This document shows, in pieces, positions 47,689-56,483 of a stretch of 64,000 bases of DNA; position 1 is the first letter of the stretch; every line of letters begins with the position of its first letter. The position numbers and the translations under genes are program-made. Below the pieces are notes generated by a model. It was not told where the DNA came from. It did no database searches and worked only from the letters and a program-made list of their open reading frames with translations. Source of the stretch: JAGTVG01 sp963820995 (GTDB taxonomy: Bacteria > Bacteroidota > Bacteroidia > Cytophagales > Cyclobacteriaceae); assembly GCA_963820995.1 (NCBI GenBank), contig CAWGCL010000001.1, positions 186,001 through 250,000 on the forward strand. Direction: 5' to 3'.

Positions 47689-48358
47689 TTAATGTTGTTC
47701 AACATAACCACTTTTTGACCTCTGTACCCAGATGATCAGTCCTAGTATAATAAAAGCTCCAACTGGGGAAACCATCAATCCATTTGTAGGGAATGAACTC
47801 CATCCTATTGCATCAAAAACTGCAAATCCAAATAGTTTTCCGGATCCTAACAGTTCTCTGAAAAAAGCCACTGCTATTATTATCCATGAATAACCCATAG
47901 CGCTACCAAACGCATCCAGATACCGAATCATACGGTTTATTACCCATTGCAAATGCTTCTAAACGACCCATTACTATACAATTGGTAATGATCAATCCCA
48001 CAAAAACTGACAATTGCTTGTATACATCAAAGGCATAGGCATGTAATACTTCATTTACCAGAATAACAAAAGATGCTATAATTGCCAATTGTACAATAAT
48101 TCTAACTCGTACAGGGATTAGATTTCTTAACAGTGAAGTAAATAGACTTGAAAAGATCATAACAAATGTTACTGACAGTGCCATAACCAATGTTGGTTTT
48201 AACTGTGTGGTTACAGCCAGTGCCGAACAGATCCCCAATACCTGTATCGTAATGGGATTATCATCATTCAGCGGATCTAAAACAAACCTCTTCCGTCTTT
48301 TAGAAAGTAGTGGTTCTGATTTCTTCTTAGCAATCTCCTTTACCAGCGTTTCAGCCAT
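47689..48358 (-). CDS. nqrD: Na+-translocating NADH:quinone reductase subunit D, frameshifted
   Basis: Membrane subunit D of Na+-NQR, homologous to NqrE, with six helices and the cysteine in IQVLGICSALAVT and VGLIITNCIVMGR. The first frame ends in a TAG after KPYDSVSGCVW; the second continues LDAFGSAMGYSW. Deleting one C of the CC at 47923-47924 (G on the coding strand) gives KPYDSYLDAFGSAMGYSW, as in other NqrD proteins. Corrected length is about 222 residues. Confidence 0.9.
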
Positions 48359-48365
48359 TTTATCA

Positions 48366-49144
48366 TTAATTTTTTGTATTCAACATAGATACTGCACCTG
48401 CTTCACCATTTTTAAGATTTTCAATAAGCGGCAGGTAACAATTTAAATAATCGATCATCATATAGTTCACACCCTTGGCAGTAATTGTAGCTCCCGACAA
48501 GCCGTTGATGTTATGATCATCTAATGATGCTGGCTTATTATTTTCTCCTTTCAGCATATTAACGGAGGCGATCTCACCACCATGCATCAAAAATTTTCTT
48601 CCCCGTATATCTTTCCTGAACTCGCTCTATCTGTAATTCGGGATCCCAAACCCGCTGTTTCACCTTTATGGTCAAAAACGATACCGGTAACCGTATTCAT
48701 ATCCGTTTCCAAGGCAATGTATCCCCAGATATCATTCCATAAACCCTTGCCATACATCGCCAGGATATAAGCTTCAATATTATCAGGGTTTCCTTCGGCA
48801 TAAAATCTATATACTGGGTATAATCTATCCCCTGGTTCCTTTTTAAACTCCTTTTCTATATCAAGATCTTCTGCCTTTAAGGGCTCCCCTGTTGGTCCAT
48901 TCTGCTCAACAGTTTCACCATCGGCATTTACAATGTATGAAGATATTCTACTATTATATACAGATACTATATCCGGAACTTGCTGTATATCCATGACTGC
49001 ACTTAAAATTTGTCTCTTCTTAGCAAATTCCTCTGCCTTTTTTTGCGCTGGTCTCAATCCTACGGAGGCCAGAGACAATAATCCTCCCAGAATAATGGTA
49101 AGTACCAGTGAAAATAAAATTACGTATGTATTAGACCGTTGCAC
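48366..49144 (-). CDS. nqrC: Na+-translocating NADH:quinone reductase subunit C, two frameshifts
   Basis: FMN-carrying subunit C: an N-terminal membrane helix (about 8-28) and a periplasmic domain with GLWNDIWGYIA, HKGETAGLGSRITD, and near the end LSGATIT, whose Thr is the covalent FMN site. Reading must change frame twice: near 48619-48628 (ITDRAS to VQERYTGKKIFDA) and near 48580-48586 (to GGEIASVNMLKG). Each step is a single surplus base and the span is 3n+2. The middle segment lies in the third frame. Corrected length is about 258 residues. It starts with GTG at 49144, overlapping nqrB. Confidence 0.88.
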
Positions 49145-50319
49145 GTTGTAGCCTCCTTTTTTTATTTGCTTTTACAATATAGAAATCAATTAGTGGTGCG
49201 AATGCATTCATTAACAGTATAGCAAGCATAATCCCTTCCGGATATGCCGGATTTAATACCCTGATCAAAACAGTTAATATACCAATTAAAAATCCATAAA
49301 TCCACTTCCCGGTTTCTGTTTGCGTAGCTGTCACAGGGTCTGTGGCCATAAATACTGCTCCAAATGCAAGCCCCCCTGTTATCAGGTGATAATGTGCAGG
49401 CATCTCCATAAAAGGATTTGCACCAAAAAAGTTAAAGATTAAGCCCATAACATATGCCCCAACAAATACTGAAAACATGATTTTACCACTTCCAACCCGT
49501 GTAAGCCATAATATTAAGGCTCCAATTAAGATCCATGAATGTTGAGGTTTCACCAATTGAGCCTGGAATAATACCAAAAAACAAGTTTTTCAAGGAATAA
49601 AATCCCTCCTGCCAGGCATTTGCAAAATCCCCAAGAACGGTAGCAGATCCTTCTGTCGCTGCAGCTACAGCCAGAGCAGTAGCACCCGAATAACCATCTA
49701 TTGGTACCTGTTCGCCAAGATAAGTCCAGATTTCCCCGGATATCTCCTGCGGATAGGCAAAGTAAAGAAATGCCCTTGCAGTCAATGCGACATTAAATAT
49801 GTTCATTCCTGTACCTCCAAATACCTCTTTACCTATAATCACAGCAAAAGCTGTTGCCAGGGCCACCTGCCATAAAGGAATGGTTGGAGGAACGATCAGG
49901 GGTATTAACATCCCGGTTACCAGAAAACCTTCTGCAATAGGATGTTTTTTTATCGATGTGAAAATAAATTCAATCCCTAGACCAACGGTATAGGATACAA
50001 TAATGATGGGCAATACTACCTTAAATCCAAGCCAGAATTTTAACCAAAAGCTAACTTCTTGCCCAATAGCAAGAAAATGCTGATGACCTACATTCCACAT
50101 CCCAAAAATCGTGGCAGGAACCATTGCTATTACTACCGTGATCATTAATCTTTTCAGGTCAATGGCATCCTTTACATGAACACCCCGCCCCGAAGTGGTT
50201 GTGCCCATTTGAAAGAGAAAAGTTTCAAATCCTTCAAATACCCAATAGAGCTTTTCAAATTTGCCTCCCTTTTCGAAATTTGGCTTAAGATTATTTACTA
50301 AATCTTCTAAAAACTTCAT
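49131..50319 (-). CDS. nqrB: Na+-translocating NADH:quinone reductase subunit B, frameshifted
   Basis: Large membrane subunit B with covalent FMN on Thr214 of the motif GYSGATAL (residues 209-216). GKEVFGGTGMNIFNVAL and FGIIPGSIGETS are conserved. The frame breaks at about 49533-49546, just after GETST: the first frame runs into nonsense, the second continues WILIGALILW and RVGSGKIMFSVFVGA to the end. One surplus base; corrected length is about 395 residues. Overlaps nqrC by 14 bases. Confidence 0.92.
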
Positions 50320-50331
50320 TTATTTAATTAC

Positions 50332-51698
50332 TTAACTATTTTGTAACAATTCTAATCCATCTCTGACGATCTGCTGAATGTTGTGTTTCGAAACATCAAC
50401 AAATTCACATAGCGCGACATCTTCTTCAATGACCTCATAAATTCCTAAAGCCTCCATTTCATCATAATCTTCAGTTATAATGGCTTTAAAAAGATTCGTG
50501 GGATATATATCCATTGGTAAAACTTTCTCAAATACACCAGACAACACAAATGCTCTTTTATCTCCCCGGGTATTTGTATTTAAGTTATATTCTGTTTTTT
50601 TCGGATTTAAGAAGGACAAGAGACCAAGTGCCCGATGAAGACTCAATTCTTTAAATGTAGGTTTAAACCAGCCGAGCAATACAGGCTTATTGCCTTCCTC
50701 TAGAACAGTAATCTGATTGTGATAGAATCCCAAATAACCATCTTTTGCAATCTTTTCACCTGTAAGTGCATTTCCGCTTACAACTCTAATGTTGTCTGAT
50801 AACAAATTATTTTCCAGGATTTTCTTTATTCTTGTTCCAGTTCTGACTTTATAATACTGAGGATTTTTTACTTCAGGTCCTGTCAAAGCAATTACCCTTT
50901 CTGACTCGTATTTACCTTCCATAAACATTTTCCCTATTTGAGCAAGTCCAAAGGGAGTGGTAGTCCAGAGAATATCACCCTTATTAATAGGCTTAATATG
51001 GTGTATCTGAATTCCTACGTTTCCTGCTGGATGCGGGCCTGAAATTTTATGGAGATTGATATCCTTGAGCTGAGAAAATACTTTTGAAAACTCAGCATCG
51101 GCATCAATTGTTAAATGCAATTGTCCTGCAATAAACTTGTTTAATATATCAATTCCAGTTTGGATATATTGTTCCTGCCCTTGATAAATAAGATCATAAT
51201 CCGGAGCAAGAGGGCTTGAATCATACCCTGAAACAAATATATCTCTTGGCTCATCTTCCGGGTTTGCTATTTTCCCATAAGGGCGTTGAATAATATTTGG
51301 CCAGATACCACAATCACACAATATCCTGGCAACTTCCTGTTTGGATAATCCATTAATTTCAGATGATGAATATTTTTTGGCTGGAGCATATTTTATATCC
51401 TTATCAGCCAGGATCCTTACTTCTAGCAGTTTTCGTTTTTCACCTCTTACAATCTCAGCAATTTCACCGCTTACCGGAGCAACATATTTGACCTTTTCAT
51501 TTTTCTTGCAAAAAAGAATGGGCGTGCCAGCTTGTACAGTATCTCCTTCCTTAACCAAAAGTTTGGGACGTATGATGCCTATAAAATCCGTTGGTTTTAG
51601 GGCGTAAGTTTCGGGGGGGAAATTTCTTCAATTCTCTTAGCAGCTTTTCCTTTTAGATTTATATCAAAACCCTTTTTAATCCTGATAGTTTCAATCAT
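50332..51698 (-). CDS. nqrA: Na+-translocating NADH:quinone reductase subunit A, frameshifted
   Basis: Soluble quinone-binding-associated subunit A. The N-terminus MIETIRIKKGFDINLKGKA starts at the ATG 51698 in one frame, and the rest (ETYALKPTDFIGI, then VAPVSGEIAEIVRGEKRKLLE) lies in another. The junction is a run of seven G on the plus strand (51613-51619; seven C on the coding strand). Eight C would read ISPPETYALKPT, the family-like sequence. This is a one-base loss, unlike most breaks in the window. Corrected length is about 455 residues. First gene of the nqr group. Confidence 0.92.
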
Positions 51699-51824
51699 TT
51701 CTTAAGCGTATTCAGTTTTAATTTGGCACAGCAAAAATAACAATTTTTACTTCAAAACATATTTATAGAATAACTATATTAAAAATCAGTTAATAATTGG
51801 TTATACTAATGAAAATCCAGACAA

Positions 51825-52703
51825 TTATAGTTTTAAGGAAAGAACCTTTTTTTCAACCTTTTCCATTAACCACCTCGGGGTAGAAGTAGCCCCACAAATA
51901 CCTATCAAATCACCTTCCAAAATCCAGGATTCATCGATTTCTTCCTCGTTTTCAACAAAATAGCTCCTTTCATTATTTTGGTTACATATTTCAAAAAGCG
52001 CTTTTCCATTGGAACTTTTCTTGCTGCTAACAAAAATGATCAAATCATGTTTATTTGAGAAATCAATTAAATGAGGCGCCCTATTACTTACTTGACGGCA
52101 AATACTGTCATGCGAAATGAACTTAGATTCTGAACCATTTCCTATGGCATTTACCTTTTCTTCAATTTCTCTCACAATTCTATAAAATCCATCAGTACTC
52201 TTTGTGGTCTGGCTGAACAAGGTTATCGATTTCGTAAAATCAATTTTATCAAGATCTTTCTCAGAGGATACAATAATCGCGTTGTTTTTAGTTTGTCCGT
52301 TTAGGCCAATAATCTCTGCATGCCCTTCTTTACCGTAAATCACGATCTGTCCAGATTCTTTTTTTACACGCTCATGCGAATCTTTTATCCTGTTTTGTAA
52401 TTTTAAAACGACCGGACATGAAGCATCTATAATTTCCAGATTATTTTCAAGAGCCATTTTATAGGTTTCCGGGGGCTCACCATGGGCCCTGATAAGTACC
52501 TTACAATCACGCAGTTCTTTTAAATCCTCACGGCTAATGATTCTTAAACCCTTATCGTATAAGCGCCTAACCTCCATATCATTATGAACAATATCACCCA
52601 GACAATAAAGGATATCCTCATTCTCCATTTCATCCTCCGCCATCTGTATTGCAAACTCTACACCAAAACAAAATCCGGAATGCTTATCAATTGTAACGTT
52701 CAT
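51825..52703 (-). CDS. ispH: 4-hydroxy-3-methylbut-2-enyl diphosphate reductase IspH
   Basis: Last step of the MEP isoprenoid pathway, an Fe-S enzyme forming IPP and DMAPP. The three cluster cysteines are C12 (GFCFGV), C96 (DASCPVV) and C202 (DSICRQVSNR); the catalytic Glu126 is in GKEGHAE, and TQTT-like SQTTKST and GATSTP are present. 292 residues, intact. 126 bases upstream of nqrA on the same strand. Confidence 0.95.
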   Translation of the reverse strand: MNVTIDKHSGFCFGVEFAIQMAEDEMENEDILYCLGDIVHNDMEVRRLYDKGLRIISREDLKELRDCKVLIRAHGEPPETYKMALENNLEIIDASCPVVLKLQNRIKDSHERVKKESGQIVIYGKEGHAEIIGLNGQTKNNAIIVSSEKDLDKIDFTKSITLFSQTTKSTDGFYRIVREIEEKVNAIGNGSESKFISHDSICRQVSNRAPHLIDFSNKHDLIIFVSSKKSSNGKALFEICNQNNERSYFVENEEEIDESWILEGDLIGICGATSTPRWLMEKVEKKVLSLKL

Positions 52704-52825
52704 AGTAAAAAATGATTTTCAATCGTGTTATAAGGATTTATGACCTTCAAAAATAATCCTTGTTACAGCAAATTCATATCGAAACAGGATATTTTGTGAA
52801 CTTTAATGCTTCCGGATTTTGATAA

Positions 52826-52963
52826 CTAACAATCTTTCACCGGGCATGGTATCGGCCCCCGTTTAGGTTGACTCCTTTTCTTTGGCTGAGAAGATGAGCA
52901 CCCAATTATTGTTGCTGAGAAGATTAGATAGATAACTACCTTAATGATATATTTTTTATTCAA
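52826..52963 (-). CDS. Tiny lipoprotein, 45 residues
   Basis: A short frame from a TTG at 52963 to a TAG at 52826. It encodes a basic N-terminus (NKKY), a hydrophobic stretch (IIKVVIYLIFSATIIGC), a lipobox with Cys22 followed by SSS, and a short basic tail ending PIPCPVKDC. After processing only about 24 residues would remain, with two tail cysteines. Signal, lipobox and tail are internally consistent. I recall tiny lipoproteins with PIPCP-type tails in Bacteroidota, but could not check. No ATG start in frame. Between ispH and the coiled-coil gene. Confidence 0.6.
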   Translation of the reverse strand: MNKKYIIKVVIYLIFSATIIGCSSSQPKKRSQPKRGPIPCPVKDC

Positions 52964-53037
52964 GATATCTATATTACTTTTACCTTACAAAGATAACATT
53001 TCTTTATTATCCTAATCTAGATTAATAATACTGAATT

Positions 53038-53325
53038 ATGGAAAACAGTAAAATGGGACAAGCCGAAAAAGTTTTGAGAGATCTTGGAAAATCTATTGAT
53101 GACCTCTTTTCAAAGTCGAAGAATTCTTCTGAAGATGTAAAAAAAGAATTTGATGAACGCATAGAAGAACTTAAAAGAAACAAAAAAACACTCGAAGAAA
53201 AGTTCGCTTCTTTTAAAGAAGAGCATGCTGATGAATTTGAAAAGTTTGAAACAAAATTGCAAGAGGCAACAGATGAAGTAAAGGAAGCCTTCGATAAATT
53301 ATTTAAGAAGCAGAAAAAAGAATAG
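53038..53325 (+). CDS. Small charged coiled-coil protein
   Basis: 95 residues, almost entirely charged (Lys/Glu/Asp) and helical, with heptad-like spacing from about 25 to 85 (KKEFDERIEELKRNKKTLEE and similar). No signal peptide, membrane segment or Cys. It may be a small structural or nucleoid-associated helical protein. Family not recognised. Monocistronic. Confidence 0.7.
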   Translation: MENSKMGQAEKVLRDLGKSIDDLFSKSKNSSEDVKKEFDERIEELKRNKKTLEEKFASFKEEHADEFEKFETKLQEATDEVKEAFDKLFKKQKKE

Positions 53326-53642
53326 CCCCCGATTTTTGTGATCTAGGTCGGTAACCGCATAGTAATTCCAAGGTAAGGGATTAAAAGGATCAATTTCAAT
53401 TTAGCACTAAAAACACCCTGTTTTTTCATATCGAAATTGTATTTTTCTTACAGGTTAAGAGTATAGAAGAAATGTATCCGATTTTGTACTAAGATCATCC
53501 GGATAGTTGATTTAGATCCGAAGCGCCTAATCCTAACTGGTTAAAGGGATATTAGAATTATTCACTAATTAACTAAAAGAACCTGATTTTTACATTAGAT
53601 CCATAGCGTAATCCTACCTGCCTGAGAGTATAAAAAAAAGGA
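53326..53642. repeat. Intergenic region with an imperfect direct repeat
   Basis: 317 bases without a supported gene. An imperfect direct repeat is visible: TTAGATCCGAAGCGCCTAAT at 53512-53531 with continuation TCCTAACTGG, and TTAGATCCATAGCGTAAT at 53595-53612 with continuation CCTACCTGCC. The second copy ends in the CCTGCCTG motif also found near 213 and 47001. Nothing else was recognised. Confidence 0.4.
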
Positions 53643-54500
53643 TTATATCCGGTCTAATACGAGTTGTATAAGTTTATCAACGGATACATTATAGTTTTTG
53701 GAAAAGCTTTTCCTGACTCTATTAGCAATAATGGCATTCAAACATAAAACTTCATGCCCTAACATGTTCCCCAATCCATAATATGCAGAGGCTTCCATTT
53801 CGAAATTAGTAAGCCAGAAATCATTTAAATGAAAGTGGATCAATTCGTTAAGGAAAGAAGGGTGCCTTGGCTTTATACGTATCTCCCTTCCTTGCGGGGC
53901 ATAAAACCCGGGCGCGCTTAAGGTATTCCCAGATGGCATATCCCAGGCTATCTTTTTCTTCAAATTCTCCGAACATTTACAACAATACGGCATAAAATTA
54001 AGATCCAGCGTCTCTTTTAATGCCTTACTTACTTCAACACCGGTTTTATCCTGTGGAAAATTATAATATGCGAAAAGATTGTCCAGCCCAATTGCGTAAT
54101 CTGAAACAAGGTGTGTTCCTAACCGAATATCGGCCTGAATACTTCCTGAGGTTCCAATTTTAATAATAGTTAATTTCTTTTTCTTCTTTTTGATTTCCCG
54201 TGATTTCAGATCAATATTGAAAAGAGCATCCAGTTCTGTTAACAATATTTCGATATTATCAGTACCCATTCCCGTGCTTAATACTGTAAGTCTTTTTCCC
54301 TTATATAATCCAGTATGAGTAATGAACTCTCTTTTATTCATCTCAAAATCCAGTGAATCAAAAAATTTGCTGACACGGTATACACGACCCGGATCTCCTA
54401 CGGCAATAATCTTGTCGGATATATCTCCTGCTTTCAGGTTTAGGTGGTAAACACTCCCATCTGGATTGATAATAAGTTCTGATTCTGCGATTTTGCTCAT
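53643..54500 (-). CDS. Uridine phosphorylase-like nucleoside phosphorylase
   Basis: Nucleoside phosphorylase of the NP-I family, most like uridine phosphorylase: phosphorolysis of uridine in pyrimidine salvage. VGDPGRV (phosphate binding), THTGLYKGKRLTVLSTGMG, IKIGTSGSIQ and NFEMEASAYYGLG (ribose and base site) are conserved. ATG at 54500 (MSKIAESELI) chosen over a TTG at 54509. About 285 residues, intact. Confidence 0.9.
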   Translation of the reverse strand: MSKIAESELIINPDGSVYHLNLKAGDISDKIIAVGDPGRVYRVSKFFDSLDFEMNKREFITHTGLYKGKRLTVLSTGMGTDNIEILLTELDALFNIDLKSREIKKKKKKLTIIKIGTSGSIQADIRLGTHLVSDYAIGLDNLFAYYNFPQDKTGVEVSKALKETLDLNFMPYCCKCSENLKKKIAWDMPSGNTLSAPGFYAPQGREIRIKPRHPSFLNELIHFHLNDFWLTNFEMEASAYYGLGNMLGHEVLCLNAIIANRVRKSFSKNYNVSVDKLIQLVLDRI

Positions 54501-54528
54501 ATTAAACAATTACGTAAAGATCCAATAA

Positions 54529-55167
54529 CTAAACATTTACTGGTTTTGCTGGATTTCCAAATACCGTAATATTATTATCAACATTTTCAACGACTACTGA
54601 TCCGGCCCCAATTCTTGCCTTCTTACCTATACTTATACCTGGTACGACAATAGCTCCTGCCCCAATAAAAACCTCATCCTGGATCTTTACACCGGCTCCT
54701 ATAACTGTTCCTGCTCCAATCTGAACAAACTGACCAATATTTACATCATATCCAATAATTACGCCTGCATGTATGAGATTGTGGCTTCCTATTTCACAAT
54801 TGGCTCCTAAAACTGATCCATCATCAATAAAATTGCCATGAGAAATCTCAGTGGATTTCGAAAGGCTGGCATTCTTATGAATGGCATTGACGGGCATAAC
54901 TTTTCTACGCTCCTTAAGCATTTTCACAATACCTTTTCTTTCGCTATTATCATCTGTGGCAACGAAGGCTTCACATTTTTGACCAATATATTTCAGATAT
55001 CCGTCATCCTCAGTATTCCCAAGCACTATAACTTCATCGATTTCTTTTCCCTGAAATTCATCACGATCATCTAAAAAACCAAAGACCATCAAATCATGAC
55101 TTCTGAAAATCTCATAAGCAGCCATGCCAATTCCACTGGCACCAAAAATAATCACAGGTTTTTCCAT
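54529..55167 (-). CDS. NeuD/PglD-type sugar O- or N-acyltransferase
   Basis: An N-terminal nucleotide-sugar-binding Rossmann-like domain (VIIFGASGIGMAAYEI, about 1-75) and a C-terminal left-handed beta-helix of hexapeptides (about 100-205) with the catalytic-type His in HNLIHAGVIIG. This is the NeuD/PglD layout that acetylates amino sugars or sialic-acid precursors. 212 residues. The acceptor is unknown. 60 bases downstream of the polytopic membrane protein at 55227, possibly one transcript. Confidence 0.83.
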   Translation of the reverse strand: MEKPVIIFGASGIGMAAYEIFRSHDLMVFGFLDDRDEFQGKEIDEVIVLGNTEDDGYLKYIGQKCEAFVATDDNSERKGIVKMLKERRKVMPVNAIHKNASLSKSTEISHGNFIDDGSVLGANCEIGSHNLIHAGVIIGYDVNIGQFVQIGAGTVIGAGVKIQDEVFIGAGAIVVPGISIGKKARIGAGSVVVENVDNNITVFGNPAKPVNV

Positions 55168-55226
55168 AACTAAGAGGTAAAAATCAAATTTACATTAATA
55201 AATATTCTACCCAAAATATCAACTAT

Positions 55227-56477
55227 TTATTGTTGCTTATACCTGAAAATTCGAGTAACATAATGATTATCATATAGTATCCAGAAAGTAAAAAATCCAA
55301 TATAGCTGATCTTATACCTTTCAAGGGTCCCGAAGTTCGGAGTTGTATAGGCAATCAAAATAGCAAGGATGACAATGTAAAAAGCCATGGATAACTTCCA
55401 AGGAGATATTAAAGTGATTCCCTTTTTGAGAATGCTTCCTAACTTCCCTATAAATAACAGCAGGAGGATAAAATTTAGGATTCCGGTTGCTATGGCGAAT
55501 ATGTTGACGCCTTGCCAGGGTAAAGGCATAAAAAGACCGCCAAAGAGGGACAGAGGCAGGTTAATTATAAATTTTAATAATGGACTTTCAATTTCAACAA
55601 ACTGAATCGATTTCCCTGTTCCGGACATCTGCTTCATTAATTCATGGTTTTCCTGGATCACAATCATTATTCTTCCTGGTTGAAAATTTGGGTGGCTTAA
55701 CATAAGAACAATCAATACAATTATTACTCCAAGAAAAAGAAGGTAAAGATTACCGGATCTTCTTGAATTCGGCAAAACAGTTCTATAGAATAATGCCGGG
55801 AAGAAACACAAAGCAAGAACAGCTACATAATGATATTTTATGCTCCATAGAACATATAGTAATACTACTCCCAGAAGGAACTGCAAGAAACTTAGTTTTC
55901 TGGTTTGAATGTAAATAATGAAAAAAGCCATAATTACAGAAAGGCAACACCAAGCAATGGATTCTTTTAAAATACCAGATGACCAGAAGACAAAAGTTGG
56001 AAAATAAAGAAAAGATATGATTGCAGGAATTTTTGCCATCGGATCAAATCGAATAATCGTATTGGTCAGGAACCATGAACCTATAAAACTAAGCAATGAA
56101 AAATAGATGCCGGTAAGCCAGTAACTTCCTGATGTTAGTATATAAAAAACAGATACGATCTTTATAAAAAAAGCAGATCTGGGTTCTCTTAATATTGGGA
56201 AGAGTTCTAAAACCGCATCATCAGGTTTTCCAATTAATGATACTAAATCCAGAAATGTTCTACCCCCTGATTGAGTTAAATAATTAGCCACTTCATGATA
56301 AACCAATGTATCACCCGATGCGTAGTAGTAAAAATATACCACACCCAGTAATACACCAGAAAGCAGTTTTGCCGGTAATGCGATTAAAAAATGAATTTTT
56401 ATTGGTGAATCGGAAGCATTTCGGTAAGCGATTGCGACAACCGTAACAAGCAAAATAATATTTACAACTAGAATCAA
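55227..56477 (-). CDS. Polytopic membrane protein of unknown function
   Basis: 416 residues with about ten hydrophobic helices and a periplasmic-type loop around 275-310 (PGRIMIVIQENHELMKQMSG). Features such as YYASGDTLVYHEVANYL near residue 55 resemble membrane glycosyltransferase or polymerase-like proteins of surface polysaccharide systems, but no diagnostic motif is present. The start is a TTG at 56477 in the context ATATTGATT. It is 6 bases downstream of DUF2851 and next to an acyltransferase, which would fit glycan modification (inference). Confidence 0.65.
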   Translation of the reverse strand: MILVVNIILLVTVVAIAYRNASDSPIKIHFLIALPAKLLSGVLLGVVYFYYYASGDTLVYHEVANYLTQSGGRTFLDLVSLIGKPDDAVLELFPILREPRSAFFIKIVSVFYILTSGSYWLTGIYFSLLSFIGSWFLTNTIIRFDPMAKIPAIISFLYFPTFVFWSSGILKESIAWCCLSVIMAFFIIYIQTRKLSFLQFLLGVVLLYVLWSIKYHYVAVLALCFFPALFYRTVLPNSRRSGNLYLLFLGVIIVLIVLMLSHPNFQPGRIMIVIQENHELMKQMSGTGKSIQFVEIESPLLKFIINLPLSLFGGLFMPLPWQGVNIFAIATGILNFILLLLFIGKLGSILKKGITLISPWKLSMAFYIVILAILIAYTTPNFGTLERYKISYIGFFTFWILYDNHYVTRIFRYKQQ

Positions 56478-56483
56478 TATTAC

